A stretch of 64,000 nucleotides of DNA from Burkholderia diffusa. GTDB taxonomy: Bacteria; Pseudomonadota; Gammaproteobacteria; Burkholderiales; Burkholderiaceae. The notes beneath the pieces are model-generated. The model was not told the DNA's origin. It was given only the letters and a program-made list of their open reading frames with translations, and did no database searches. Positions within the stretch are counted from its first letter, which is position 1, and each line of letters begins with the position of its first letter. The DNA is taken from contig NZ_CP013363.1 in NCBI RefSeq assembly GCF_001718315.1, positions 1,054,001-1,118,000 on the forward strand. The letters run 5' to 3'. Of the stretch, positions 54,409 to 63,691 are shown piece after piece. The position numbers and the translations under genes were made by a program.

Positions 54409-55827
54409 TCAGCGTGCCGGCTCGTCGGTGAGCGTGCCGAGGAACGCTTCGATATCCTTGATGTCCTGCGCGGTCATCGCGGGCTTGTCGCCGGGTTTGC
54501 GGTCAAACGGCGCATCGGTCACGTCGACGTTTGCACGGTACTTCGGCGGAATGTCGTCATATTCGTCGACCTTGCCATCCGCGCCGCGCGAATAGAACTT
54601 CTGCGGCGCGATGCTGCGCTCGTTGTAGAACGCCATCACCTCGTCGAGCGTGTGGAACACGCCGTTGTGGAAGAACACGTGGCGCGTCGCCGCGTTGCGC
54701 AGCGTCGGCGTGAGGAACATCGCGCAGTACTGCGTCTGGTCCTTCAGATCCTCGCGAAACGGCCCGCACACGCCGAGATCGTAGAACGCCGGGTTGCGGT
54801 TCTGCGCGAGCGCCGTGTTGCGCGGTGCGCCGAGCGCCTCGTACTGGTAGTCGGTAAACATCGGCGGCAAGCCGTCCTTGCCGAGCTTTGACAGGTGGCA
54901 GCCCGCGCAATTCGCCCTGGCCGGATCGTTGAAGAGCCGCAGCCCGCGCAATTCGGCCTGCGACAAACGCGCGCGGCCTTCGAGCCAGCGGTCGTACTTG
55001 CTGTTGTACGGATGGAACGACGGATCCTCGACCTGATAGCGCGCGATCGCGAACATCGCCTCCGACACCAGAAGCTGCGGGCTGGAGAACACGCGTGGGC
55101 CGAACAGCTGCTCGAACTGCGTGCGATGCGACGAGCCCGCGAGTTTCCGCGCGACGTCGTCGATGCTCGCATTCGCCATCTCGACCGGATTCAGCAGCGG
55201 CCCGAACGCCTGCTGCTGCAGCGTATCGGCGCGGCCGTCCCAGAACATCCCGCCCTGCGGCACGAGTTGCGGCGCGGCCGACGTGCCGGCCACCTTCTGC
55301 GCCTTGACGACGCCGGCCGCCGATGCAGCCTGCTGCGCGACGCTCGGCGCGGCGTCGTTCTCGCCCGCATCGGGGCCGATGCTGAAGGCGGGCTGACGAT
55401 ACAGGTACATCAGCGACGGCGGCGGGCGGTAGCCCTGCTGCGTCATCGCGAGGCCGCCCGGCTGCACGTCGAGTCCGTTCGGCGGCCCGTACGCATGATC
55501 GGGGCTGTGGCACGACGCGCACGACTGCTTGCCGGATGCCGACAGCGACGGATCGGCGAACAGGGCGCGCCCGAGCTGCGCGACCGCCGACAGCGGCTGC
55601 ACGGCCGGGCGCTGCAGCACGACCGGATGCGGATTCGCGCCCGTCCAGTCGGCGACGACATCGCCGATCGCCGCCGGCGTGCGGGCCGGAAACGCGATCG
55701 CGAACGCGCCATAGCCGAGCGCGGCCGCGCCGAGCACGAACGCCGCGCGGCGCACCACGCGGGCAGGGGAACGCGGCGCGGCGGCGCCGGATGCGTCGGG
55801 AGACGGGAACGCGGGACGAGCGGTCAT
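54409..55827 (-). CDS. Di-haem cytochrome c peroxidase (MauG/CcpA type)
   Basis: A 472-residue protein with a single N-terminal membrane anchor or signal (residues ~26-48). The two haem motifs are C103-A-S-C-H107 and C307-A-G-C-H311, the layout of bacterial cytochrome c peroxidases; it reduces hydrogen peroxide with periplasmic electrons or oxidises protein residues as MauG does. The start at 55827 was chosen; an upstream GTG at 55890 is possible. It lies 101 bp after the phosphoesterase gene on the same strand. Confidence 0.88.
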   Translation of the reverse strand: MTARPAFPSPDASGAAAPRSPARVVRRAAFVLGAAALGYGAFAIAFPARTPAAIGDVVADWTGANPHPVVLQRPAVQPLSAVAQLGRALFADPSLSASGKQSCASCHSPDHAYGPPNGLDVQPGGLAMTQQGYRPPPSLMYLYRQPAFSIGPDAGENDAAPSVAQQAASAAGVVKAQKVAGTSAAPQLVPQGGMFWDGRADTLQQQAFGPLLNPVEMANASIDDVARKLAGSSHRTQFEQLFGPRVFSSPQLLVSEAMFAIARYQVEDPSFHPYNSKYDRWLEGRARLSQAELRGLRLFNDPARANCAGCHLSKLGKDGLPPMFTDYQYEALGAPRNTALAQNRNPAFYDLGVCGPFREDLKDQTQYCAMFLTPTLRNAATRHVFFHNGVFHTLDEVMAFYNERSIAPQKFYSRGADGKVDEYDDIPPKYRANVDVTDAPFDRKPGDKPAMTAQDIKDIEAFLGTLTDEPAR

Positions 55828-55928
55828 GCTGTCGGTCGAAAGTCGGGCGCCGCGTGAAAGCGGCGCATCAAATGGAAACGGCCGGCGCACGACGCGCCGG
55901 CCTGCTGCTGCCGGTTACGCGATGCCGG

Positions 55929-57602
55929 TCAGATCGACGGCGCCGCGCTCAGCACGGTGCCTTGCGTCGGATCGAGATACAGCGGCGCCGTATTCGGCTT
56001 CGACGAGAAGTCGAACAGCCCGCGCAGGTCGCCTGCCGCCGCATCGAAGGAACCGCCGCCGATGCGCTGGCCGCCGAGCCAGTTGTCCTCGATGAAGCGC
56101 ACGACGGACGCCTGGTCGATCATCGTGTGGTCGACGTAGTTCTGCTTCGCATACGGCGAGATCACGACCAGCGGAATGCGCACACCCGGACCGCAGCGGC
56201 CGTTCACGGTGCCGCCGTTCACGCCGGTGGTGCCGCCCGAGCCGCACTGGCCGTTGCCGTTCACCTGGTCGACCGCGTCGGACGACGAATGCGTCGGCGC
56301 CGTGTACGCGTGGTCGTACCAGCCGTCCGAGTCGTCATAGGTGACGATCACGGCCGTGTTCTGCCAGTCCGGCTGCTGTTGCAGGAAGTTGACGACCTTC
56401 GTGACGAACGCCTGCTCGTCGAGCGGATCCGAATAGCCCGCGTGCGCGTCCTGCGCGGCCGGTGCCTTCAGGAAGCTGACCGACGGGAAGTTGCCCGCCT
56501 TCACGGCCGCGAAGAAATCGTCGCTGTCGTACTGGTGGTTCGCCGGTTCAGCCGTCTTGCCGTCGGCCTGGAAGCTCGAGCCGATTGCCGCGACCGAGCT
56601 CGGGCGCGTGTGCTGCGGGTTCGCGGTCGACGCGTAGTACTGGAACCAGTTGTGGTGCGGAATGTAATCGGCTGTCGCGGCGTTCACGGCGGTGGCGACC
56701 GTGCTGCGCGCACAACCCGTCGTGCCGTTGCTGTTGGTCGTCGACAGGTTGAAGCCGCCCATGAAGCCGCCCCACGTGATCTTTGCGGCGTTCAGCAGGT
56801 CGCCGATGTTCTTGCCGCTCATCATCGCCTGGTCGGTCGTGCTCGAGCACACGTCATAACCCGGGTCGACGTCGTTGATCATCGTGAAGCCGCCCTGGCC
56901 GTCGTTGATGTAGTACGACGTGGCGGCGAGCGTCGACGGCTGCTTCGACGTCTTGACGATCTGCATCCCGTTGGTCTGGCCCGACACGACGTTCAGCGCG
57001 CCCGGCGTCGACGGGCCGTAGACCGTCGTATAGGCGTTGTCGCTCATCGCGAAGCGCTGCGCGTAGTTCCACAGCGCGGTCACGGTGTTGCCGTCGAAGT
57101 AGCCCATCACCTGGCCCTTGGTGCCGAACGCGCCGGCGCCGCCGGACGAGCCCTTGCCGGTGTATTTCGGGAACAGGTCGGCGAGGCCGTTGTCCTCGGC
57201 CTGTTGCTCGGCCGTGTACGCGTGGTTCTGGTCGGCGGTCGCGGCTTGCGTGCGGTCGAGGCGGAACGGATTCGCGGCGTCGGTGCCGTTGGCCGTGTTC
57301 GTGAAGTTCGGGTTCGCGGTGAGCAGCGTGCCCGTCAGCCCGTTGATCGTCGGCGTGCCGGGCTTCGCGGTGAACGCCGGTTCGCCGGCCGGGTTCGACG
57401 CATTCGGGTAGGTGCCGAAGTAGTGGTCGAACGATACGTTCTCGCCGTAGATCACGACGACGTGCTTGATCGGCGTGGCGGTCTGCAGCGCATCCTGCGA
57501 CGACACGGCGGGCGTCGACGTGGGATCGTCGCTGCCGCCGCAGGCGAACAGCGCAAGCGCCGCGCCGGCGCACGCGGTGACGAGCAAGGCTTGACGGAAC
57601 AT
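55929..57602 (-). CDS. Lipoprotein phosphoesterase (acid phosphatase/phospholipase C family)
   Basis: A 557-residue protein. The lipobox ALFAC places a lipidated Cys21, so it is anchored in a membrane on the periplasmic side. The phosphoesterase family opening is IKHVVVIYGENVSFDHYFGTYP-like (residues ~45-65), with VIVTYDDSDGWYDH and RIPLVVISPYAKQNYVDHTM further on supplying metal and catalytic residues. The family holds AcpA-type acid phosphatases and PlcN/PlcH phospholipases; this size and lack of a C-terminal extension favour the acid phosphatase group. GGAG precedes the ATG. Confidence 0.85.
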   Translation of the reverse strand: MFRQALLVTACAGAALALFACGGSDDPTSTPAVSSQDALQTATPIKHVVVIYGENVSFDHYFGTYPNASNPAGEPAFTAKPGTPTINGLTGTLLTANPNFTNTANGTDAANPFRLDRTQAATADQNHAYTAEQQAEDNGLADLFPKYTGKGSSGGAGAFGTKGQVMGYFDGNTVTALWNYAQRFAMSDNAYTTVYGPSTPGALNVVSGQTNGMQIVKTSKQPSTLAATSYYINDGQGGFTMINDVDPGYDVCSSTTDQAMMSGKNIGDLLNAAKITWGGFMGGFNLSTTNSNGTTGCARSTVATAVNAATADYIPHHNWFQYYASTANPQHTRPSSVAAIGSSFQADGKTAEPANHQYDSDDFFAAVKAGNFPSVSFLKAPAAQDAHAGYSDPLDEQAFVTKVVNFLQQQPDWQNTAVIVTYDDSDGWYDHAYTAPTHSSSDAVDQVNGNGQCGSGGTTGVNGGTVNGRCGPGVRIPLVVISPYAKQNYVDHTMIDQASVVRFIEDNWLGGQRIGGGSFDAAAGDLRGLFDFSSKPNTAPLYLDPTQGTVLSAAPSI

Positions 57603-57922
57603 CGGGAAACTCCAGGTAGGTTTTCGATGGTGGAGAGCGGCCCCGTTGCCGTGTCGGTTCGGCGCGGAGCTCGCGATGGGGCATCGGCATTGAAACAGTC
57701 CGGTATGAACATATGGGGGCGGAGCGGTTTCGCGGCGGTTGCGCGTCGGTATCGATTTCATTACGGCGCGAAGCGGCACGAAAGAAAGCGGAAAGGAACG
57801 GAGTGGATGCCATCCCGTCGACACATTCGGCGGTGCGCACGGTCACGGCCACGCACGCCGCGCGGGGCGGACGACAGCGCACGTCGGGCCGATTCGTTGG
57901 GGGTGCCGGGGCGCGGTCTTTT

Positions 57923-57951
57923 TTGACAATTGGATGACGCATTCATACGAT
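57923..57951 (+). promoter_or_regulatory. Sigma-70 promoter of the DMT transporter gene
   Basis: Consensus -35 TTGACA (57923-57928), 17-bp spacer, -10 TACGAT (57946-57951). It predicts transcription from about 57958, so the ATG at 57950 cannot be the translation start. The rest of the 401-bp gap (57603-58003) shows no gene; it also contains the promoter of the leftward phosphoesterase gene. Confidence 0.65.
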
Positions 57952-58003
57952 GGTTGGCCCGTGGCGACGATTTCGCGTTGCCAGCCGTCAGCGAGTATTC
58001 AAC

Positions 58004-58861
58004 GTGCCGATCCCCGTTCTGTTTGCCGTCCTGTGCGCCGCCTTCCTGCATGCGTCATGGAATGCGCTCGTGCGCAGCAGCGGCGACCGGCTGCGCTCGG
58101 CCACGGTGCTGCAGATCGCGATCGGGCTGTTCGCGCTGCTGTTCCTGCCGTCCGCCGCGCCGATCACGCTCGCGAGCTGGACCTGCGTCGTTGCGTCGGC
58201 GGTGATCCACGTCGTCTACACGCTGCTGCTGGTGCGGGCGTACGAGCACGGCGATCTGAGCGTCGCATACCCGGTCGCGCGCGGCACCGCGCCGCTGCTC
58301 GTCACGCTGGGGGCGGCGGCGTTCGCGGGCGAGCGCCTGAACGCGGGCGCGCAATGCGGGCTCGTGCTGATCTGCGCGGGCATCATGACGATCGGGCTGG
58401 AACGAGGCCGCGGCGCGCGGCACCGGATGACGCAGGTGTTGCCGACCGCGTTCGCCACCGGCGTATCGATCGCCGCGTACAGCGTGATCGACGGAATCGG
58501 CGTGCGGGACAGCGGCAGCACGGTCGGCTATACGGTGTGGATGTTCGTGCTGACCGGGTTGCTGATGGCCGCGTACTACCGGCTGCGAGCGGGGCCGTTG
58601 CGGCTCGCGCAGGATGTCGGCGAAACGGCGAAGGCCGCCTGCGGCGGCGTGTTCGCGGCGCTTGCGTACGCGATCGTGATCTGGGCGATGGATCGCGCGC
58701 CGATGGGTCCGGTGTCGGCGCTGCGCGAAACGAGCGTGGTGTTCGCGGCGTTGATTGCCCGCGTGTATCTCGGCGAGCGGCTGACGCCGCGTCGCGCGGC
58801 GGGATGCGGCGTGATTGCGGGCGGCGCGCTGCTGATCAGCGCGTTCGAGGCGCTGCGCTGA
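58004..58861 (+). CDS. DMT family transporter (EamA type)
   Basis: A 285-residue inner membrane protein from a GTG start, with ten predicted helices in two EamA repeats; VAYPVARGTAPLLV and VSALRETSVVFAALIA are typical repeat-end blocks. The GTG was chosen because the in-frame ATG at 57950 overlaps the -10 box of the promoter and the first helix begins right after the GTG. Family members export amino acids, nucleotide-related metabolites or other solutes. It converges on an Lrp-type gene. Confidence 0.82.
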   Translation: MPIPVLFAVLCAAFLHASWNALVRSSGDRLRSATVLQIAIGLFALLFLPSAAPITLASWTCVVASAVIHVVYTLLLVRAYEHGDLSVAYPVARGTAPLLVTLGAAAFAGERLNAGAQCGLVLICAGIMTIGLERGRGARHRMTQVLPTAFATGVSIAAYSVIDGIGVRDSGSTVGYTVWMFVLTGLLMAAYYRLRAGPLRLAQDVGETAKAACGGVFAALAYAIVIWAMDRAPMGPVSALRETSVVFAALIARVYLGERLTPRRAAGCGVIAGGALLISAFEALR

Positions 58862-58909
58862 GCGCGGCAATCGGGCGTTGCGTCGCCCGTGCGATCGCGC
58901 GGTGCGGTG

Positions 58910-59383
58910 TCAGCTTTCCACCGGCATCGCACTCGTGCACTTGATCTCGTCGAGGCACACGCTGGAATGCACGCCGCTCACGCCGGGAATCCGCATCAGC
59001 GTTTCGAGCAGGAACGTGGACAGCCCCTTCAGGTCGTGCGCGACGACTTTCAGCACGTAGTCGATATCGCCCGTCACCGAGAAACACTCCTGGATCTGCG
59101 CGAGATCCGACACGAGCTTCTGGAACTTCGACAGGTCGCGGATATGCCCGCGCTCCATCGTCACGTGCACGAACGCGGTGACGCCGAACCCGAGCGTGTC
59201 GGGGCACAGACGGGTTTCGTAACGGCGGATCGCGCCGATTTCCTCCAGCCGCCGGTGGCGCCGCAGCGTCTGCGCGGGCGACAGCCCCACGGCCTTCGCC
59301 AGGTCGAGGTTCGACGCGCGGCCGTTCTCCTGCAGCACCGACAACAAGTGGCGATCGATGCGATCGAGAACCGGTTCAGGCAT
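58910..59383 (-). CDS. Lrp/AsnC family transcriptional regulator
   Basis: A 157-residue protein: AsnC helix-turn-helix (LDRIDRHLLSVLQENGRAS, SPAQTLRRHRRLEE) and a RAM domain (VTGDIDYVLKVVAHD). It diverges from the aromatic amino acid permease and tyrB genes, so it is probably their regulator and senses an aromatic amino acid. Confidence 0.9.
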   Translation of the reverse strand: MPEPVLDRIDRHLLSVLQENGRASNLDLAKAVGLSPAQTLRRHRRLEEIGAIRRYETRLCPDTLGFGVTAFVHVTMERGHIRDLSKFQKLVSDLAQIQECFSVTGDIDYVLKVVAHDLKGLSTFLLETLMRIPGVSGVHSSVCLDEIKCTSAMPVES

Positions 59384-59703
59384 TTTTGTTTCCTCATCTG
59401 TCTCCGGGGTGCAATCTTATCTCATAATGTAGGGTTTGCATGAGCGGGTTACGCAACCCGATTTCGCTGCCGCGACGCTAAACTGACGCCGGATTTTCGT
59501 GTGCGCCCGCAGCAATGCGGGTGAGGGCGATGGTCGGCGGCCGGTCTGGCGGGGTCTGCTGACAGGAATCGGGCGTCGTCGCGCGAAGATTGCAGTCCCC
59601 AACCCGGCGGCTCCACGAACGGTCGCCGGCACAGCAAAACAGCGCCCGGCACACCGAGGCGCGCCGCACCGCTTCCGGCGGAGGCGGGCAGAATGGAGAA
59701 GAC
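59384..59703. promoter_or_regulatory. Lrp/permease divergent control region
   Basis: 320 bp without a gene. The half next to the Lrp gene is AT-richer (59411-59440) and contains a perfect 6-bp dyad CGGGTT-ACGC-AACCCG at 59445-59460, inside a looser repeat TTGC...GCAA. This is a candidate Lrp-family operator. The remaining ~240 bp before the permease form a long leader; GGAGAAG is the ribosome binding site. Confidence 0.45.
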
Positions 59704-61089
59704 ATGGTTTCTGGAAACGAGAAGGACGGCCTCAAGCGGGGGCTGAAGAACCGGCACATCCAGCTGATCGCGCTCGGCGGCGCGCTCGGCACGGGGCTGT
59801 TCCTCGGCATCGCGCAGACGATCAAGATGGCCGGCCCGTCCGTGCTGCTCGGCTATGCGGTGGCCGGCGTCGTCGCGTTCTTCATCATGCGCCAGCTCGG
59901 CGAGATGGTCGTCGACGAGCCCGTCGCCGGCTCGTTCAGCTACTTCGCCGACAAGTACGTCGGTCACTTCACCGGTTTCCTGTCCGGCTGGAACTACTGG
60001 GTGCTGTACATCCTCGTCAGCATGGCCGAGCTGTCGGCCGTCGGGATCTACGTGCAATACTGGTGGCCCGGCGTGCCGACCTGGGTGTCGGCGCTGGTGT
60101 TCTTCGTCGCGATCAACCTGCTGAACCTGGCGAGCGTGAAATCGTACGGCGAGACGGAGTTCTGGTTCTCGATCATCAAGGTCGCCGCGATCGTCGGGAT
60201 GATCGGCTTCGGCGGCTGGTTGCTCGCGAGCGGCCATGCGGGGCCGGAAGCGAGCATCGCGAACCTGTGGCAGCACGGCGGTTTCTTTCCGAACGGCGTG
60301 TCGGGGCTTGTGATGTCGATGGCGGCGATCATGTTCTCGTTCGGCGGGCTGGAGCTGATCGGCATCACCGCGGCCGAGGCCGACGATCCGAAGCACAGCA
60401 TTCCGCGCGCGACCAACCAGGTCATCTACCGGATCCTGATTTTCTACATCGGCGCGCTCGCCGTGCTGCTGTCGCTGTATCCGTGGGAAAAGGTCGTCAC
60501 CGGCGGCAGCCCGTTCGTGCTGATCTTCCACGCGCTGAGCAGCAACGTGGTCGCCAACGTGCTGAACGTGGTCGTGCTGACGGCCGCGCTGTCGGTCTAC
60601 AACAGCGGCGTGTACAGCAACAGCCGGATGCTGTTCGGCCTCGCGAAGCAGGGCAATGCGCCGAAGGTGCTGTGCTCGGTGAACAAGCGCGGCATTCCGC
60701 TCGCCGCGCTCGGCGCGTCGGCGCTCGCGACCGGCGTGTGCGTGCTGGTCAACTACTTCATGCCCGGCAAGGCGTTCGAGGTGCTGATGGGGCTCGTCGT
60801 GTCGGCGCTGATCATCAACTGGGCGATGATCACGCTGATCCACCTGAAGTTCCGCCAGGCCAAGCGCATCGCCGGAGAGCAGACTTTCTTCCGCAGTCTG
60901 GGCTATCCTTTCACGAATTACCTGTGCCTGGCGTTCATGGCCGGCATTCTCGTCGTGATGTACCTGACGCCGGATCTCCGCCTGTCGGTGTACCTGATCC
61001 CCGTATGGCTCGCGGTGCTCGCGGTCGGGTATCGCTTCCGTCAGAAGAATGCGGGCTACGCGATCCGCGACGGCGCGTCCGCCGGCTGA
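59704..61089 (+). CDS. Aromatic-type amino acid permease (AroP/PheP-like)
   Basis: A 461-residue APC-family importer with twelve helices. The N-terminus has the AAT-family block RHIQLIALGGALGTGLFLG; FSFGGLELIGITAAEADDP in helix 6-7 is typical. Similarity is to AroP/PheP/ProY-type importers. The ATG at 59704 follows GGAG. tyrB follows by 43 bp, which supports an aromatic amino acid as cargo. Confidence 0.88.
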   Translation: MVSGNEKDGLKRGLKNRHIQLIALGGALGTGLFLGIAQTIKMAGPSVLLGYAVAGVVAFFIMRQLGEMVVDEPVAGSFSYFADKYVGHFTGFLSGWNYWVLYILVSMAELSAVGIYVQYWWPGVPTWVSALVFFVAINLLNLASVKSYGETEFWFSIIKVAAIVGMIGFGGWLLASGHAGPEASIANLWQHGGFFPNGVSGLVMSMAAIMFSFGGLELIGITAAEADDPKHSIPRATNQVIYRILIFYIGALAVLLSLYPWEKVVTGGSPFVLIFHALSSNVVANVLNVVVLTAALSVYNSGVYSNSRMLFGLAKQGNAPKVLCSVNKRGIPLAALGASALATGVCVLVNYFMPGKAFEVLMGLVVSALIINWAMITLIHLKFRQAKRIAGEQTFFRSLGYPFTNYLCLAFMAGILVVMYLTPDLRLSVYLIPVWLAVLAVGYRFRQKNAGYAIRDGASAG

Positions 61090-61132
61090 CACAGGCACCA
61101 CGATCATTCTTCCAAACGAGACCGACATAGCC

Positions 61133-62335
61133 ATGTTCGAACACATCGACGCGTACCCGGGCGATCCGATCCTGACGCTCAACGAGAACTTCCAGAAAGA
61201 TCCGCGCGAGCAGAAGGTCAACCTGAGCATCGGCATCTATTTCGATGCCGAAGGCCGGATTCCCGTGATGGGTGCCGTGCGCGAAGCCGAAACCGCGCTG
61301 CAGCGCGACCTCGGCCCGAAACCCTACCTGCCGATGGTCGGCCTCGCCGCGTATCGCGATGCCGTGCAGGCGCTCGTGTTCGGCGCCGATCACCCGGCGC
61401 GCGCGGCCGGCCGCATCGCGACCGTGCAGACGCTCGGCGGCTCGGGCGCGCTGAAGGTGGGCGCCGATTTCCTGAAGCGCTACTTCCCGGACGCGCAGGT
61501 GTGGCTGAGCGACCCGAGCTGGGAAAACCACCGCTTCATCTTCGAGCGTGCGGGCTTCACGGTGAACACGTATCCGTACTACGACGAAGCGACCGGCGGC
61601 TTGAAGTTCGACGCGATGCTCGCGGCGATCGACGCGCTGCCCGCGCGCAGCATCGTGCTGCTGCACGCGTGCTGCCATAACCCGACCGGTGTCGATCTCG
61701 ACGAAGGCCAGTGGGAGAAGCTGATCGACGTGATCGAGGCGCGCGGGCTGCTGCCGTTCGTCGACATGGCGTACCAGGGCTTCGGCGCGGGCCTCGACGC
61801 GGACGCGTTCGCGGTGCGCGAACTGGCCCGCCGCGGCGTGCCGGCGCTCGTCGCGAACTCGTTCTCGAAGAATTTCTCGCTGTACGGCGAGCGTGTCGGC
61901 GGCCTGAGCGTCGTCTGCGAGGATGCGGCCGCGGCCGAGCGCGTGCTGGGCCAGCTGGCCGGCGCGGTGCGCTCGAACTACAGCAACCCGCAGACCTACG
62001 GCGCGAAGGTCGTGGCGACCGTGCTGAACACGCCCGCGCTGCGCAAGCAGTGGGAAGAAGAGCTCGCCGCGATGTGCCGCCGCATCGCGCGGATGCGCCA
62101 GGCGATCCACGACGGCCTGCGCGACCACGTCAGCGGCGAAGCGCTGACGCGCTACGTGAAGCAGCGCGGCATGTTCACGTACACGGGCCTGACCGAATCG
62201 CAGGTCGAGGCGCTGCGCGAAGTGCACGGCGTGTACATCCTGCGTTCGGGGCGCATGTGCGTCGCGGGGCTGAACGATTCGAACGTCGGCATCGTTGCGG
62301 ATGCGATCGGCAAGGTGCTGAAGAGCGGCGTCTGA
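61133..62335 (+). CDS. tyrB: Aromatic amino acid aminotransferase
   Basis: A 400-residue class I PLP transaminase of the AspC/TyrB branch. PLP Lys246 is in SFSKNFSLYGERVG; HACCHNPTGVDL contains the PLP-binding Asn and TYTGLTESQV is near the C-terminal helix. It transfers amino groups between phenylalanine, tyrosine or aspartate and 2-oxoglutarate. Cotranscribed with the permease, followed by a strong terminator. AspC activity cannot be excluded. Confidence 0.88.
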   Translation: MFEHIDAYPGDPILTLNENFQKDPREQKVNLSIGIYFDAEGRIPVMGAVREAETALQRDLGPKPYLPMVGLAAYRDAVQALVFGADHPARAAGRIATVQTLGGSGALKVGADFLKRYFPDAQVWLSDPSWENHRFIFERAGFTVNTYPYYDEATGGLKFDAMLAAIDALPARSIVLLHACCHNPTGVDLDEGQWEKLIDVIEARGLLPFVDMAYQGFGAGLDADAFAVRELARRGVPALVANSFSKNFSLYGERVGGLSVVCEDAAAAERVLGQLAGAVRSNYSNPQTYGAKVVATVLNTPALRKQWEEELAAMCRRIARMRQAIHDGLRDHVSGEALTRYVKQRGMFTYTGLTESQVEALREVHGVYILRSGRMCVAGLNDSNVGIVADAIGKVLKSGV

Positions 62336-62368
62336 CGGCGCGCCCGCGGGCGCGCGATCGCATCGCCG

Positions 62369-62408
62369 AAACCGGCTGTCTCCCGTCGTGGAGGCAGCCG
62401 GTTTTTTC
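62369..62408 (+). terminator. Rho-independent terminator after tyrB
   Basis: AAACCGGCTG pairs with CAGCCGGTTT, with an inner TCTCC/GGAG stem, followed by a run of six T. Ends the permease-tyrB transcript. Confidence 0.85.
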
Positions 62409-62466
62409 TTGCGCGACGGCGGCGCGGCGGTACGATGTCGGATCGAACGCATGATGAAGGAGCGGC

Positions 62467-62859
62467 ATGGCTATTCGAATCGTACGGCTCGGCACGCCGC
62501 GCACGGCCGGCGAGGGCCTGAGGATCGGCACGGTGCGGCGACCGCCGCGCGGCGTACCCAAGGCGGAATTCGCATCGCGCGACTACTATGATGTATGGCT
62601 GCCGACGCTGTCGCCGAGCCCTGAGCTGGTCGCGCAGGCACAGGCCGCCGAAACCGACGCCGAATGGCGCGCGTTCACGCGCCACTTCCGCGCGGAAATG
62701 GCGCACGGCGACGCGCCGAAGGTGCTGGACCTGCTTGCCGCGCTATCGGCGACGAGCGCGTTTTCGATCGGCTGCTATTGCCAGGACGAACGCCGCTGCC
62801 ATCGCAGCGTGCTGCGCGAACTGCTCGCGGAGCGCGGTGCGGCGCTCGACGCGGACTGA
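62467..62859 (+). CDS. DUF488 family protein
   Basis: A 130-residue protein. IGCYCQDERRCHRSVLRELL at the C-terminal end is the signature of DUF488, with Cys in the active-site-like CYCQDERRCHR loop; RVPKAEFASRDYYDVWLPTLSPS in the middle is typical too. Function unknown; the loop resembles that of thiol-based catalysts. GAAGGAG precedes the ATG. Confidence 0.88.
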   Translation: MAIRIVRLGTPRTAGEGLRIGTVRRPPRGVPKAEFASRDYYDVWLPTLSPSPELVAQAQAAETDAEWRAFTRHFRAEMAHGDAPKVLDLLAALSATSAFSIGCYCQDERRCHRSVLRELLAERGAALDAD

Positions 62860-62913
62860 ACACCTGTCGGGCGGCGCGACGGTGCGCCGCTTGGTGCGGT
62901 GCGGCGGAACCGG

Positions 62914-62954
62914 TTGACGTGAGTCAAGCGTGCGGCGGCGCGGGCCGTTATGCT
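62914..62954 (+). promoter_or_regulatory. FNR/Anr-dependent promoter (class II)
   Basis: Perfect palindrome TTGAC-GTGA-GTCAA (62914-62927), of the TTGA-N6-TCAA type bound by FNR/Anr/Dnr proteins, with -10 box TATGCT at 62949-62954. The box centre is ~41 bp before the predicted start of transcription near 62961, the normal position for class II activation. It serves the DUF1488 gene and the genes behind it. Confidence 0.65.
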
Positions 62955-62991
62955 CACGTCATGAATCGTCCCGACCATGACAGGCGAATAG

Positions 62992-63267
62992 ATGCAGATA
63001 GCCTTTCCACCGGAACCGCCCGAATATTGCGCACGCGATCTGGTCGTCGCGTTTTCGGCGCTGGTCGACGGCCACTGCGTGCAGTGCGCGATCACGGCCG
63101 AAGCGCTGGAAGATCATTTCGGCGCGCCGTCGCTGCTCGAACGGGATTTGCTGGATGCGTTCGAAGCGCACCGGTCGGCGATCGAGGCGATGGCGCGACG
63201 GATGCTCGACGAAATCGGCGGCCGGCCGGTGTTGCTGCACAGCGGTCACTTCCGGATGGATGACTGA
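62992..63267 (+). CDS. DUF1488 family protein
   Basis: A 91-residue small cytoplasmic protein; the AFSALVDGHCVQCAITAEALEDHFG-like start and FEAHRSAIEAMARRML helix are the family's features. Function unknown. The FNR-type promoter lies 38 bp upstream of the start. The 79-aa gene follows by 16 bp, so they form an operon. Confidence 0.8.
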   Translation: MQIAFPPEPPEYCARDLVVAFSALVDGHCVQCAITAEALEDHFGAPSLLERDLLDAFEAHRSAIEAMARRMLDEIGGRPVLLHSGHFRMDD

Positions 63268-63283
63268 TACCGCAGGAGGACGC

Positions 63284-63523
63284 ATGACACTGCAAGGCAC
63301 GATTCATGAACGCGACTGGTCGGTCGAGATCGAGACGAGGCAGTGCGAATCCGGCGAGTTCCGCTGCCGCGTGATGGTCGAGCACGGCACCGGGCCAGCG
63401 CGCTTTCACCACACGTTCGAGCACAGCCATGCGTACCCGACCGAGCACGAGGCGGCGATCGAAGGGTTGCGGGCCGGGATGACGTGGATCGAAATGAAGG
63501 CGTCGCAGACATTCAGCGTATGA
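63284..63523 (+). CDS. Small hypothetical protein (79 aa)
   Basis: Starts at the ATG behind the strong AGGAGG at 63275, 16 bp after DUF1488, in the same FNR-controlled unit. The product is a compact beta-rich protein with one Cys (RQCESGEFRCRVMVEH has two), a His-rich middle (FHHTFEHSHAYPTEHE) and a C-terminal helix. No signal peptide. The family is not recognised; the frame open upstream has no other start. Confidence 0.65.
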   Translation: MTLQGTIHERDWSVEIETRQCESGEFRCRVMVEHGTGPARFHHTFEHSHAYPTEHEAAIEGLRAGMTWIEMKASQTFSV

Positions 63524-63691
63524 ACCGCATCGCGCAGATGGTTGCGCGGATGCAAGGCTGCCAAGGCAGTAATCGCCGCGACGGTCATCGCGCAGCGTCG
63601 AGCAGGATCGCGCCGCGCGGGACACCGGGGCACGGAGACACAGAAACAGGCAACGCCGCCGACGAGCGGCGACCCTGTCGGGAGGAGCGCC

